Assembly: GCF_002887815.1 (NCBI RefSeq)
Contig: NZ_PDHO01000030.1
Location: forward strand, 1-61,252
Direction of reading: 5' to 3'
Length of the DNA stretch: 61,252 bases
Origin: Mycobacterium sp. ENV421
Lineage (GTDB): Bacteria > Actinomycetota > Actinomycetes > Mycobacteriales > Mycobacteriaceae
The notes below the pieces were generated by a model. It made no database searches and was not told the origin of the DNA. It saw only the letters and a program-made list of their open reading frames with translations. Both the position numbers and the translations under genes were made by a program. Position 1 is the first letter of the stretch. Each line of letters opens with the position of its first letter. Positions 35,920 through 44,685 of this stretch are shown here, piece after piece.

Positions 35920-37334
35920 ACGCTCACCCAGCGGGTCCGCGCCACGCCGACGAGATCCATCACGGCGGCGCGCCGCAGCAACCGCAGACCGCCGCCGACG
36001 CATTGTCACTCGCTCCGGATGTGTGGCCGCGCAACCTTGTTCGTCGTGACGACGGCGAGGTATCGATCGCGGGTATGCCGGTGACCGGCCTGGCCGCCGA
36101 GTACGGAACGCCGCTGTTTGTGATCGACGAGGACGACTTCCGCGCCCGGTGCCGCGAGATCGCCGCGGCGTTCGGCGGCGGTCACAACGTGCATTATGCG
36201 GGTAAAGCATTCCTGTGCAGCGAGATCGCGCGCTGGGTGGACCAGGAGGGTCTCTCGCTGGACGTCGCCAGCGGTGGCGAGCTCGCCGTCGCGCTGCACG
36301 CCGGATTCCCGGCCGAGCGAATTGCCTTCCACGGCAACAACAAATCTGTCGATGAGCTCGCGACTGCGGTCAAAGAAGGCGTCGGGCACATCGTGCTGGA
36401 CTCGATCACCGAGATCGAACGTCTCGATACGATCGCGGGCGAAGCCGGCGTGGTGCAGGACGTGTTGCTGCGGGTCACCGTCGGGGTCGAGGCGCACACC
36501 CACGAGTTCATCGCGACCGCGCACGAGGACCAGAAGTTCGGCCTGTCGCTGGCGAGCGGCGCGGCCATGGACGCGGTGCGCCGGGTGTTCGCCACCGATC
36601 ACCTGCGCCTCGTCGGACTGCACAGTCACATCGGGTCGCAGATCTTCGACGTGGCGGGCTTCGAGCTGGCCGCACATCGGGTTATCGGGCTGCTGCGCGA
36701 CGTGGTTGCCGAGTTCGGGGTCGACAAGACCGCGCAGATGGCCGTCGTCGACCTCGGTGGGGGACTGGGCATTTCCTATCTGCCCCAGGATGATCCGCCG
36801 CCTATTGAGGAGCTCGCCGGAAAACTCGACGAGATCGTGCGCAGTGAGTCGGCAGCTGTCGGGCTGCCCGCGCCGCGCCTGGTCGTCGAGCCGGGACGGG
36901 CGATCGCCGGGCCGGGCACCGTCACGCTGTATGAGGTCGGCACGGTCAAGGACGTCGCGATTGGCTCGGGCGCCTCGCGCTGCTACGTCAGCGTCGACGG
37001 CGGGATGAGCGACAACATCCGCCCGGCGCTCTACGGGGCCGAGTACGACGTCCGGCTGGTGTCCCGGGTTTCCGACTCCGCGCCGACGCTGGCCCGGATC
37101 GTCGGAAAGCATTGCGAGAGTGGCGACATCGTTGTCCGAGACACCTGGGTGCCCGAGGACGTCACACCCGGTGATCTGCTGGCGGTGGCCGCCACCGGCG
37201 CCTACTGCTATTCGATGTCCAGTCGATACAACCTGATCGGCCGCCCCGCAGTGGTGGCCGTGCGCGACGGGCGGGCTCGCCTGATCCTGCGCCGGGAGAC
37301 CGTCGACGATCTGCTGAGTTTGGAAGTGAGGTAA
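35916..37334 (+). CDS. lysA: Diaminopimelate decarboxylase
   Basis: PLP enzyme that decarboxylates meso-diaminopimelate to L-lysine, the last step of lysine synthesis. 472 residues from the GTG at 35916, which overlaps the argS stop (GTGA). PLP-binding lysine in VHYAGKAFLCSE (Lys near 94), HIGSQIFD, the glycine-rich phosphate-binding VDLGGGLGISY, VEPGRAIAGPG, and the C-terminal substrate motif CESGDIVVRD. The N-terminus is about 25 residues longer than in M. tuberculosis, so a later start is possible. Confidence 0.97.
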   Translation: MNAHPAGPRHADEIHHGGAPQQPQTAADALSLAPDVWPRNLVRRDDGEVSIAGMPVTGLAAEYGTPLFVIDEDDFRARCREIAAAFGGGHNVHYAGKAFLCSEIARWVDQEGLSLDVASGGELAVALHAGFPAERIAFHGNNKSVDELATAVKEGVGHIVLDSITEIERLDTIAGEAGVVQDVLLRVTVGVEAHTHEFIATAHEDQKFGLSLASGAAMDAVRRVFATDHLRLVGLHSHIGSQIFDVAGFELAAHRVIGLLRDVVAEFGVDKTAQMAVVDLGGGLGISYLPQDDPPPIEELAGKLDEIVRSESAAVGLPAPRLVVEPGRAIAGPGTVTLYEVGTVKDVAIGSGASRCYVSVDGGMSDNIRPALYGAEYDVRLVSRVSDSAPTLARIVGKHCESGDIVVRDTWVPEDVTPGDLLAVAATGAYCYSMSSRYNLIGRPAVVAVRDGRARLILRRETVDDLLSLEVR

Positions 37335-37340
37335 AAACCG

Positions 37341-38645
37341 ATGACGGAAAAAGCAATAGGCGTAGCGGTATTGGGCCTGGGTAACGTCGGCAGCGAGGTT
37401 GTCCGGATCATCGAGGAGAGCGCGCCGGATCTGGCGGCTCGCATCGGTGCCCCGCTGGAGCTGCGTGGCGTGGCGGTGCGCCGGGTGTCCGATGACCGCG
37501 GCCTGCCGGTGGAGTTGCTCACCGACAACGTCGAGGAGCTGGTCTCCCGCGAGGACGTGGACCTCGTCGTCGAGGTGATGGGACCCGTCGAGCCCGCCCG
37601 CAAGGCCATCCTGACCGCGCTCGAGGGCGGCAAGTCGGTGGTGACCGCCAACAAGGCGCTGCTGGCTCAATCCACCGGTGAGCTGGCGCAGGCCGCCGAA
37701 CGAGCCCATGTCGACTTGTATTTCGAGGCCGCGGTGGCCGGTGCGATCCCGGTGATCCGGCCGCTGACGCAGTCGCTGGCCGGCGACACAGTGCTGCGGG
37801 TGGCGGGCATCGTCAACGGCACCACCAACTACATCTTGTCCGAAATGTCTTCCACCGGGGCTGATTACAGTTCGGCTCTCGCCGATGCGAGCGCTCTGGG
37901 ATACGCCGAGGCCGACCCGACCGCCGATGTCGAGGGTTACGACGCCGCGGCCAAGGCTGCGATCCTGGCGTCGATCGCGTTCCATACCCGGGTCACCGCC
38001 GACGACGTCTACCGCGAGGGCATCACCAAGATCACCCCGGAAGACTTCGAGTCGGCCAAGGCCCTGGGATGCACCATCAAACTGCTGTCGATATGCGAGC
38101 GGGTCACCGGAAGTGATGGGCAACAACGGGTTTCCGCCCGCGTGTACCCGGCGCTGGTGCCGCTGAGTCACCCGCTGGCCAACGTCAACGGGGCGTTCAA
38201 CGCCGTCGTCGTCGAGGCCGAGGCTGCAGGCCGGTTGATGTTCTACGGCCAGGGCGCCGGCGGCGCGCCGACGGCCTCGGCGGTGATGGGCGATCTGGTG
38301 ATGGCCGCGCGCAACCGAGTTCAGGGTGGCCGCGGTCCGCGTGAATCCAAGTACGCGCAGCTGCCGATCGCGCCGATGGGCATCATCCAGACCCGGTACT
38401 ACGTCAGTATGACCGTCACCGACCGCCCCGGCGTGTTGTCGTCGGTCGCAGCCGAATTCGCCAAGCGTGAGGTCAGCATCGCCGAGGTGCGCCAGGAAAG
38501 CATGGCCGACGAGGGTGCCCGCATCGTTGTGGTCACCCACCGGGCCACCGATGCGGCGTTGTCCGAAACCGTTGCTGCACTGTCCGATCACGACGCTGTC
38601 CAGGAAGTCAACAGCGTGTTGCGTCTGGAGGGAACCAGCGAATGA
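37341..38645 (+). CDS. hom: Homoserine dehydrogenase
   Basis: Reduces aspartate semialdehyde to homoserine, the branch point to threonine and methionine. 434 residues: N-terminal NAD(P) fold with GLGNVGSEVV (about 11-20), catalytic domain with GIVNGTTNYIL and the substrate-binding EADPTADVEGYDAAAK, and a C-terminal ACT domain (about 350-430) that in this family senses threonine. GAGG lies upstream of the ATG; the gap after lysA is 6 nt. It overlaps thrC by 4 nt. Confidence 0.97.
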   Translation: MTEKAIGVAVLGLGNVGSEVVRIIEESAPDLAARIGAPLELRGVAVRRVSDDRGLPVELLTDNVEELVSREDVDLVVEVMGPVEPARKAILTALEGGKSVVTANKALLAQSTGELAQAAERAHVDLYFEAAVAGAIPVIRPLTQSLAGDTVLRVAGIVNGTTNYILSEMSSTGADYSSALADASALGYAEADPTADVEGYDAAAKAAILASIAFHTRVTADDVYREGITKITPEDFESAKALGCTIKLLSICERVTGSDGQQRVSARVYPALVPLSHPLANVNGAFNAVVVEAEAAGRLMFYGQGAGGAPTASAVMGDLVMAARNRVQGGRGPRESKYAQLPIAPMGIIQTRYYVSMTVTDRPGVLSSVAAEFAKREVSIAEVRQESMADEGARIVVVTHRATDAALSETVAALSDHDAVQEVNSVLRLEGTSE

Positions 38646-39727
38646 GCTCAATCAAGGCATCTCCCGTACACACCCCGTGGCGCGGACTGATCGAGGCCTA
38701 CCGGGACCGGCTGCCGGTCGGCGCGGATTGGACCCCGGTGACCCTGCTGGAGGGTGGCACCCCGCTCATCAGCGCGCCACGGCTATCTGAAAAGACCGGC
38801 TGCACAGTTCATTTGAAGGTCGAGGGCCTCAATCCCACCGGTTCCTTCAAGGACCGCGGCATGACAATGGCGGTCACGGATGCCGTCGCGCGCGGCCAGA
38901 AGGCCGTGCTCTGCGCCTCGACCGGCAACACCTCTGCTTCGGCGGCGGCCTACGCCGCCCGGGCCGGGATCACCTGTGCGGTGCTGATCCCGCAGGGCAA
39001 GATCGCGATGGGCAAGCTGGCGCAGGCGGTCATGCACGGCGCCAAGATCATTCAGATCGACGGCAACTTCGACGACTGCCTGGAGCTCGCCCGCAAGCTG
39101 ACCAACGATTACCCGACGATCGCGCTGGTCAACAGTGTGAACCCGGTGCGCATCGAGGGCCAGAAGACTGCGGCGTTCGAGATCGTCGACGCGCTGGGCA
39201 TCGCGCCGGACGTGCACTCACTGCCGGTCGGCAACGCGGGCAACATCACCGCGTACTGGAAGGGCTACCGCGAGTACCACCGTGACGGTCTGACCGAGCG
39301 GCTGCCCCGCATGCTCGGCACGCAGGCCGCCGGCGCGGCGCCGCTGGTGTCGGGTCAGCCGGTCACCAACCCTGAGACCATCGCCACCGCGATCCGCATC
39401 GGCTCACCGGCGTCCTGGGACGGTGCCGTGACGGCCCAGCAGGACTCCGGCGGCCGGTTCCTGGCTGCCACGGACGACGAGATTCTGGCCGCATATCACC
39501 TGGTCGCGGAGTTGGAGGGCGTGTTCGTAGAGCCGGCGTCGGCCGCCAGCATCGCCGGTCTGCTCAAGTCGGTCGAGGACGGCTGGGTCACGCCCGGCTC
39601 GTCAGTGGTGTGCACCGTGACCGGCAACGGTCTGAAGGATCCGGACACCGCGCTGCGCGACATGCCTACGGTGAAACCGTTGCCGGTGGATCCGGGCGCC
39701 GTCGTCGCCGAGCTGGGCTTGGTCTGA
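38642..39727 (+). CDS. thrC: Threonine synthase
   Basis: PLP enzyme that converts O-phosphohomoserine to threonine. 361 residues. The PLP lysine is in NPTGSFKDRGMTMAV (Lys near 63), then STGNTSASAAAYAAR, and the cofactor phosphate loop LPVGNAGNITAYW. The ATG overlaps the hom stop (ATGA), so the two are translationally coupled. Confidence 0.97.
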   Translation: MSSIKASPVHTPWRGLIEAYRDRLPVGADWTPVTLLEGGTPLISAPRLSEKTGCTVHLKVEGLNPTGSFKDRGMTMAVTDAVARGQKAVLCASTGNTSASAAAYAARAGITCAVLIPQGKIAMGKLAQAVMHGAKIIQIDGNFDDCLELARKLTNDYPTIALVNSVNPVRIEGQKTAAFEIVDALGIAPDVHSLPVGNAGNITAYWKGYREYHRDGLTERLPRMLGTQAAGAAPLVSGQPVTNPETIATAIRIGSPASWDGAVTAQQDSGGRFLAATDDEILAAYHLVAELEGVFVEPASAASIAGLLKSVEDGWVTPGSSVVCTVTGNGLKDPDTALRDMPTVKPLPVDPGAVVAELGLV

Positions 39728-39739
39728 GAGACGCACCCG

Positions 39740-40684
39740 GTGACCGTGAAACTGCCTGCCGGCCTGACCTCCCACGCCACCGTGGCGGCGTCCAGCGCCA
39801 ACCTCGGCCCGGGCTTCGACAGCCTCGGCCTGGCGCTGGGGCTTTACGACGAGATCGTGGTCGAGACCACCGACGCCGGGCTGATCATCGAGGTGGAGGG
39901 CGAGGGGGCCGGGCAGGTGCCGCAGACCGCCGAGCATCTGGTGGTCCGGGCTCTGCACCGGGGTTTGACGGCAGGTGGTGCCGCCGTCCCGGGACTGCTT
40001 GTGCGCTGCCGCAACGCCATTCCGCACTCGCGGGGTCTCGGCTCGTCCGCGGCGGCCGTCGTCGGAGGGTTGGCAGCCGCGAATGGCCTTCTGGCACAAG
40101 CGGATTTGCAGCCGTTGACGGATGCGCAGCTGATCCAGCTGTCGTCGGAGTTCGAAGGTCATCCCGACAACGCGTCGGCCGCGGTGCTCGGTGGGGCAGT
40201 GGTGTCGTGGACCGACACTCGCACGGCGCCCGCGACGTATGCTGCAGCGCCGTTGCGACTGCACCCGGACATCCGGCTGTTTCCGGGAATCCCGCAAGTA
40301 CGGTCATCGACCGCGGAGACCCGCGTGCTGCTGCCTGATCACGTCAGCCACGTGGATGCCCGCTTCAACCTGAGTCGGGCAGCGTTGCTGGTGGTTGCGC
40401 TCACGGAGCGGCCGGACTTGCTGATGGCGGCCACCGACGACGTTCTGCACCAGCCGCAGCGCGGCCCGGCCATGCCGGCCTCGGCGGAATACCTGCAGGT
40501 GTTGCGGCGTTGTGGAGTGCCAGCGGTGCTTTCCGGTGCTGGTCCGTCGGTCTTGGCCCTCACGACCAGCGCGGAGCTGCCGGCCGAGGCCGTCGAGTTC
40601 GGCACCGCGATGGGATTCACCGTCAGCGAGATGAGCGTCGGCGAAGCAGTTCGCTGGAGCTCAGGCGTCGCAGTCCGCGGCTGA
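39740..40684 (+). CDS. thrB: Homoserine kinase
   Basis: GHMP-family kinase that phosphorylates homoserine for ThrC. 314 residues. Motif 1 is ASSANLGPGFDSLGLALGLY, the ATP-binding motif 2 is PHSRGLGSSAAAVVGG (about 95-110), and motif 3 is VLSGAGPSVLAL near 270. GTG start 12 nt after thrC. Last gene of the threonine series. Confidence 0.97.
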   Translation: MTVKLPAGLTSHATVAASSANLGPGFDSLGLALGLYDEIVVETTDAGLIIEVEGEGAGQVPQTAEHLVVRALHRGLTAGGAAVPGLLVRCRNAIPHSRGLGSSAAAVVGGLAAANGLLAQADLQPLTDAQLIQLSSEFEGHPDNASAAVLGGAVVSWTDTRTAPATYAAAPLRLHPDIRLFPGIPQVRSSTAETRVLLPDHVSHVDARFNLSRAALLVVALTERPDLLMAATDDVLHQPQRGPAMPASAEYLQVLRRCGVPAVLSGAGPSVLALTTSAELPAEAVEFGTAMGFTVSEMSVGEAVRWSSGVAVRG

Positions 40685-40710
40685 GTTGCGCACACGCCGG
40701 TGGCGATTTC

Positions 40711-40740
40711 TTGCTTTCCGGCGCTAAAGGGGGATATCCT
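40711..40740 (+). promoter_or_regulatory. Candidate rho promoter with a long leader
   Basis: TTGCTT (40711-40716), 18-nt spacer, TATCCT (40735-40740). A start near 40747 gives a leader of about 220 nt before the rho GTG. A second possible -35, a perfect TTGACA, is at 40871-40876 but has no good -10 partner. The long leader leaves room for autoregulation, as known for rho in other bacteria; no structure was computed. Confidence 0.45.
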
Positions 40741-40968
40741 CGGTGCCGTCCCGGCAATCGCAGCGACTGTTCCTGCGTCGACACTAGGACGACCACCAAT
40801 TTCTCTTGTGTTCAACTCATGGACTGACGGTTCGCCATATCTCCATGGTCGCGAATCCTGGCGATCACCGTTGACACACAGACGATGGTGAGACTTCGCA
40901 TTCAGCGAATCGGCTGAGTGCCAGAACCCCTCGCCCCGATGAAACGGCGGGGGAAAGAAAGGAAATCC

Positions 40969-42942
40969 GTGACCGATACGGACCTGATCACGGCTGCAGA
41001 ACGTGCCCCGCAGACGGAGGCGCCGGCCGTGACCGCAGAATCCCCCTCGGCGCCTGATTCTCGGCCGGAGACCTCCCCGCAGGCCGCCCCCAGTGGGGAC
41101 GCCGGCTCGAGCGGCTCGCTCTCAACAATGGTTTTGCCCGAACTTCGTGCCCTGGCCAGCCGAGTTGGCGTCAAGGGAACCTCCGGGATGCGCAAGAGCG
41201 ATCTCATCGCCGCCATCAAGGAGCACCAGAACGGCGGCAACGGGACCGCCCAGCGCAGTGCCGACACCGCCGAGAAGGCGCCTGCCGCCCAGCCCACCGA
41301 GGCTCGCGACAACGCCGAGAACACCGCCGACACCGCCACCGCCGAAACCAATGGCGGCGAGCCGCGTCGCCGTGAGCGGCGTACCGCGACCCGTCAGGCC
41401 GGCGCCACCGGCTCCGACGCCGCAGAGCAGCCGAAGTCGCAGGACAACCGGCCCGAGCAGGGCGAGAAGAAGTCCGAGAACAAGGCCGACAACCGCGATT
41501 CGGGTGACCAGGGCGGCGCCAACCAGTCCGGCGGCCAGCAGAACCAGAACCGCGGTGACAACCAGAACCGTGGCGACAACCAGAACCGTGGTGACAACCA
41601 GAACCGGGGCGACAACCAGAACCGCGGCGACAACCAGAACCGCGGCGACAACCAGAACCGCGGCGATGACGACGACGACCGCCAGGGCCGTCGCGGCCGC
41701 CGGTTCCGTGACCGTCGCCGCCGCGGTGAGCGGCAGGGCGGCGAGGGCGGTGGCGGCAACGACACCGAACTCCGCGAAGACGACGTCGTCCAGCCGGTCG
41801 CCGGCATCCTCGACGTGCTGGACAACTACGCGTTCGTCCGCACCTCGGGCTACCTGGCCGGTCCGAACGATGTCTACGTCTCGATGAACATGGTCCGCAA
41901 GAACGGCCTGCGCCGCGGGGACGCCGTCACCGGTGCAGTCCGGGTGGCCAAAGAAGGCGAGCAGAACAACCAGCGGCAGAAGTTCAACCCGCTGGTCCGG
42001 CTGGACAGCGTCAACGGCGGCCCGGTCGAGGCGGCCAAGAACCGCCCCGACTTCACCAAGATGACGCCGCTGTACCCGAACCAGCGACTGCGCCTGGAGA
42101 CCACCAGCGACCGGCTGACCACCCGCGTGATCGACCTGATCATGCCGATCGGTAAGGGCCAGCGCGCCCTGATCGTGTCGCCGCCCAAGGCCGGTAAGAC
42201 CACGATCATGCAGGACATCGCGAACGCGATCACCCGCAACAACCCCGAGTGCCACCTGATGGTGGTGTTGGTCGACGAGCGTCCCGAAGAAGTCACCGAC
42301 ATGCAGCGGTCGGTCAAGGGTGAGGTCATCGCCTCGACCTTCGACCGCCCGCCGTCAGACCACACCCAGGCCGCCGAGCTGGCCATCGAGCGGGCCAAGC
42401 GCCTGGTCGAGCAGGGTAAGGACGTCGTCGTGCTGCTCGACTCGATCACCCGGCTCGGCCGCGCCTACAACAACGCCTCGCCGGCGTCCGGGCGCATCCT
42501 GTCCGGTGGTGTGGATTCGACCGCGCTGTATCCGCCCAAGCGGTTCCTGGGCGCGGCCCGCAACATCGAGCACGGTGGCTCGCTGACGATCATCGCGACG
42601 GCCATGGTGGAGACCGGTTCGACCGGTGACACCGTGATCTTCGAAGAGTTCAAGGGCACCGGCAACGCCGAGCTCAAGCTCGACCGCAAGATCGCTGAGC
42701 GCCGGGTGTTCCCCGCGGTCGACGTCAACCCGTCGGGCACCCGCAAGGACGAGCTGCTGCTCAGCCCCGACGAGTTTGCGATCGTGCACAAGCTGCGGCG
42801 CGTGCTGTCCGGGCTGGACTCGCATCAGGCCATCGACCTGCTGATGAGCCAGCTGCGCAAGACCAAGAACAACTACGAGTTCCTCGTTCAGGTGTCCAAG
42901 ACCACGCCGGGCGGCCCCGCCGGCAACGGCGACATCGACTAG
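40969..42942 (+). CDS. rho: Transcription termination factor Rho
   Basis: Hexameric RNA helicase/ATPase that ends transcription. 657 residues from the GTG at 40969 (AAAGGAAA upstream), which gives the N-terminus TDTDLITA seen in mycobacterial Rho. Order: SAP-like segment MVLPELRALASRVGVKG (about 50); a long disordered, charged insert (about 85-265) containing seven NQNRGD units and a basic RRGRRFRDRRRRGE stretch; RNA-binding domain with GILDVLDNYAFVRTSGYL; ATPase core with Walker A PPKAGKTT and Walker B VVVLLDSITRL; C-terminus RKTKNNYEFL. The insert is typical of actinobacterial Rho in position, but the repeat array is unusual. Confidence 0.97.
   Translation: MTDTDLITAAERAPQTEAPAVTAESPSAPDSRPETSPQAAPSGDAGSSGSLSTMVLPELRALASRVGVKGTSGMRKSDLIAAIKEHQNGGNGTAQRSADTAEKAPAAQPTEARDNAENTADTATAETNGGEPRRRERRTATRQAGATGSDAAEQPKSQDNRPEQGEKKSENKADNRDSGDQGGANQSGGQQNQNRGDNQNRGDNQNRGDNQNRGDNQNRGDNQNRGDNQNRGDDDDDRQGRRGRRFRDRRRRGERQGGEGGGGNDTELREDDVVQPVAGILDVLDNYAFVRTSGYLAGPNDVYVSMNMVRKNGLRRGDAVTGAVRVAKEGEQNNQRQKFNPLVRLDSVNGGPVEAAKNRPDFTKMTPLYPNQRLRLETTSDRLTTRVIDLIMPIGKGQRALIVSPPKAGKTTIMQDIANAITRNNPECHLMVVLVDERPEEVTDMQRSVKGEVIASTFDRPPSDHTQAAELAIERAKRLVEQGKDVVVLLDSITRLGRAYNNASPASGRILSGGVDSTALYPPKRFLGAARNIEHGGSLTIIATAMVETGSTGDTVIFEEFKGTGNAELKLDRKIAERRVFPAVDVNPSGTRKDELLLSPDEFAIVHKLRRVLSGLDSHQAIDLLMSQLRKTKNNYEFLVQVSKTTPGGPAGNGDID
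41542..41667 (+). repeat. Seven tandem 18-bp units (NQNRGD) in rho
   Basis: Seven in-frame copies of an 18-bp unit encode NQNRGD. Copies differ at third codon positions (CGC/CGT/CGG and GGC/GGT), while the peptide is unchanged in all seven. Confidence 0.95.
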
Positions 42943-42963
42943 CCCGAGGCTTCTGCGCGCCGG

Positions 42964-42984
42964 CGTGCGCTCAGCGCACGTTTT
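42964..42984. terminator. Hairpin terminator between rho and the convergent lipoprotein gene
   Basis: A perfect 7-bp stem, CGTGCGC / GCGCACG, around TCA is followed by TTTT. It lies 21 nt after the rho stop and just before the stop of the opposing gene. Confidence 0.6.
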
Positions 42985-42993
42985 CGCGCCGAA

Positions 42994-43809
42994 CTAGCTC
43001 TGCCGCAGCGCGTCCATGCCGGGCGCCAGCAGACCGTCGAGTTCCGACCAGGGCACTGTGATCGTCGGTGTGCCGTGGAAGAACTGATAGTCGGCGAAAT
43101 GGATCTCCAACCCCGCTGGCGTCGGAATCCAGTTCGCAAAGTTCGCCTCTACAGGCGCGTTGCCCGGTTCGTCGGGCATCGGCGTGGGCCCCACTCCGCT
43201 GACGGCGGGCAGTAGCGCTTTGGTCTGTTCGGAGAGCTTGTCCAAGCCCGCTTGCTTGTCGGTGAACAAGTCTCCCAACGTGATCGGCTTGGCGTTGCGC
43301 GCGTCGATCACCACGGTGCTGACGAAGCTGCTCGGATGCGCCGACGGCGTGTGTACATACAGGCCGCTGATCAGTTCCGACACCGATGCGCCGCCGAAGT
43401 AGATCTGCGGTTGGGTCTCAAACGTCCAAGTGCCGTCCGGGTCGGCGTCGCGTTTGACCGGTTCCAGCTGCCCGGCTGCGGACGCGTGCACCGCGCTGTT
43501 GAAGGCGCTGGCCACCCGCGGATCGCCACCGGTGATGGTGTCGACGACCAGTGTCCATCGGCCTTTGCCGTCGGTGGTGGCATCCCCGGCGGTGGACCGG
43601 GTGACCGAGTAGGTCTGCTTGTTGGCGACGCCCTTGCTGGGCGCCTCGGTCGTCGGCGACGCGGTCGCGGATCCCGACGAACTGACAGCCGCTGTGGTGG
43701 CGGTGGTCTTCGCAGATGTGCTTGTCGAACCCCCACATGCGGTGAGGCCGACGGCCAAAGCTGCAACCAAGACCGCCCCCCGGCGGCTGCGTGTGCCCAT
43801 GCCTGACAT
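42994..43809 (-). CDS. Putative lipoprotein with DUF3298-like domain (271 aa)
   Basis: A signal sequence ends in a lipobox, VGLTACGG, with Cys near residue 25, so membrane-anchored export is likely. A Ser/Thr-rich linker (about 27-60) precedes a globular domain. The C-terminal stretch HFADYQFFHGTPTITVPWSELDGLL resembles the DUF3298 domain (seen in RsiV and related exported proteins). No enzyme motif is seen. It lies 72 bp downstream of the TetR gene on the same strand. The ATG at 43809 sits in a perfect palindrome; an in-frame ATG at 43800 is an alternative start. Confidence 0.75.
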   Translation of the reverse strand: MSGMGTRSRRGAVLVAALAVGLTACGGSTSTSAKTTATTAAVSSSGSATASPTTEAPSKGVANKQTYSVTRSTAGDATTDGKGRWTLVVDTITGGDPRVASAFNSAVHASAAGQLEPVKRDADPDGTWTFETQPQIYFGGASVSELISGLYVHTPSAHPSSFVSTVVIDARNAKPITLGDLFTDKQAGLDKLSEQTKALLPAVSGVGPTPMPDEPGNAPVEANFANWIPTPAGLEIHFADYQFFHGTPTITVPWSELDGLLAPGMDALRQS

Positions 43810-43819
43810 TGTGTCAGGC
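43801..43819. promoter_or_regulatory. 19-bp perfect palindrome over the lipoprotein start codon
   Basis: GCCTGACA, three-base centre TTG, TGTCAGGC. The annotated ATG (43807-43809, minus strand) falls within it; if the true start is the ATG at 43800, the palindrome lies immediately upstream. It could be an operator or an RNA hairpin. Confidence 0.45.
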
Positions 43820-43881
43820 GGTCAGTCGCTGCCGCGCATAGATCATGATTGCGCTTGGCGCACAATGTTTTTCAGCGACCC

Positions 43882-44502
43882 TCATTCTGCTGCGGGCGCC
43901 ATGCGCAGCCCGGGGAGCACGTAGCGCCGCATGAAGCGCAGCACCGCCGCGTGGTCGTCGGGGTCGATCGTCTCGCCGGGAACGGTGCCCAGGGTGATCT
44001 GCACCCGGGCCACCCACTCGGCTGCCTCGTCCAGGTCGGTGTCGGCGTGGATCTCGCCGCCGTCGCGCGCCGCTTCGAGGTACGGCCGCCAGAACCGGCC
44101 GAGATCGGGCACCAGGCCCTGTACGCCGGCACCGGCGCAGGCCGCGAACTCCTCGGGTTCATCGCGTCGCAGCTGCATCACCAGCGCGCCGGGGGAGTCG
44201 TAGGCGCTGCGGCCCAGCCGCACCCCGACGGCCAATCGATCTTCGAAGGTGTCGAGTCCGTCGAGCACCTGGTGCGATTCGGCCCAGAACGCATTGTTGA
44301 GGCGCACGATCGCCGCACCCAGCAGCGAGGCCTTGTCGGGGTAGTGTCGGTAGAGCCAGCCGCGGGAGACCCCCGCGGCCTCGGCCACCTCGGAGACCGT
44401 GGTCGCCCGGATGCCCTTGGCGCGCAGGCACGATTCCGCGGCGTCGACCAGCCGCTCCTGCACGGACTTCTGTCGGCTGTCGGCGTCGGCGCTGGCAGTC
44501 AC
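43882..44502 (-). CDS. TetR-family transcriptional regulator (206 aa)
   Basis: The N-terminal helix-turn-helix reads ATTVSEVAEAAGVSRGWLYRHYPDKASLL (about 32-60; shown here in TetR order), followed by a helical ligand-binding region. The frame is open upstream to 44583, but a GTG at 44502 with AGGAGG nine bases ahead gives the usual TetR length and is preferred. Divergent from an acyl-CoA synthetase gene across about 180 bp with two inverted repeats, so it probably controls that gene in response to a fatty acyl ligand (inference). Confidence 0.88.
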   Translation of the reverse strand: MTASADADSRQKSVQERLVDAAESCLRAKGIRATTVSEVAEAAGVSRGWLYRHYPDKASLLGAAIVRLNNAFWAESHQVLDGLDTFEDRLAVGVRLGRSAYDSPGALVMQLRRDEPEEFAACAGAGVQGLVPDLGRFWRPYLEAARDGGEIHADTDLDEAAEWVARVQITLGTVPGETIDPDDHAAVLRFMRRYVLPGLRMAPAAE

Positions 44503-44557
44503 CTTGGTGGCCCTCCTTGTCTCGACCCGACAGTCCCGATACGGACATCCTTTCAAA

Positions 44558-44578
44558 CGGGACTCAGCAGCTGTCCCG
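44558..44578. promoter_or_regulatory. Inverted repeat CGGGAC-N9-GTCCCG
   Basis: Perfect six-base arms around TCAGCAGCT in the TetR / acyl-CoA synthetase intergenic region. Possible secondary operator or part of an mRNA leader structure. Confidence 0.35.
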
Positions 44579-44585
44579 CACACCG

Positions 44586-44611
44586 GTAGACAGATTTGGC
44601 ATTCTGTTTAC
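44586..44611. promoter_or_regulatory. Candidate TetR operator, GTAGACAGA-N8-TCTGTTTAC
   Basis: Nine-base arms pair at 8 of 9 positions around TTTGGCAT. The position between the divergent regulator and target genes, and the arm size, fit a TetR-type operator. Confidence 0.5.
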
Positions 44612-44685
44612 CCTGCGCTTCTATTGTGACCCAAGGCACCCTGGAAAGCCGGGGGATGCCGAAGTTGGCCGAAGAGGGGAGCTCC

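Noticed and set aside
36006..38651. 881-codon open frame on the minus strand
   Set aside because: It is the reverse shadow of lysA and hom, typical of high-GC DNA; its translation has no recognisable domain, while the plus-strand proteins are fully conserved.
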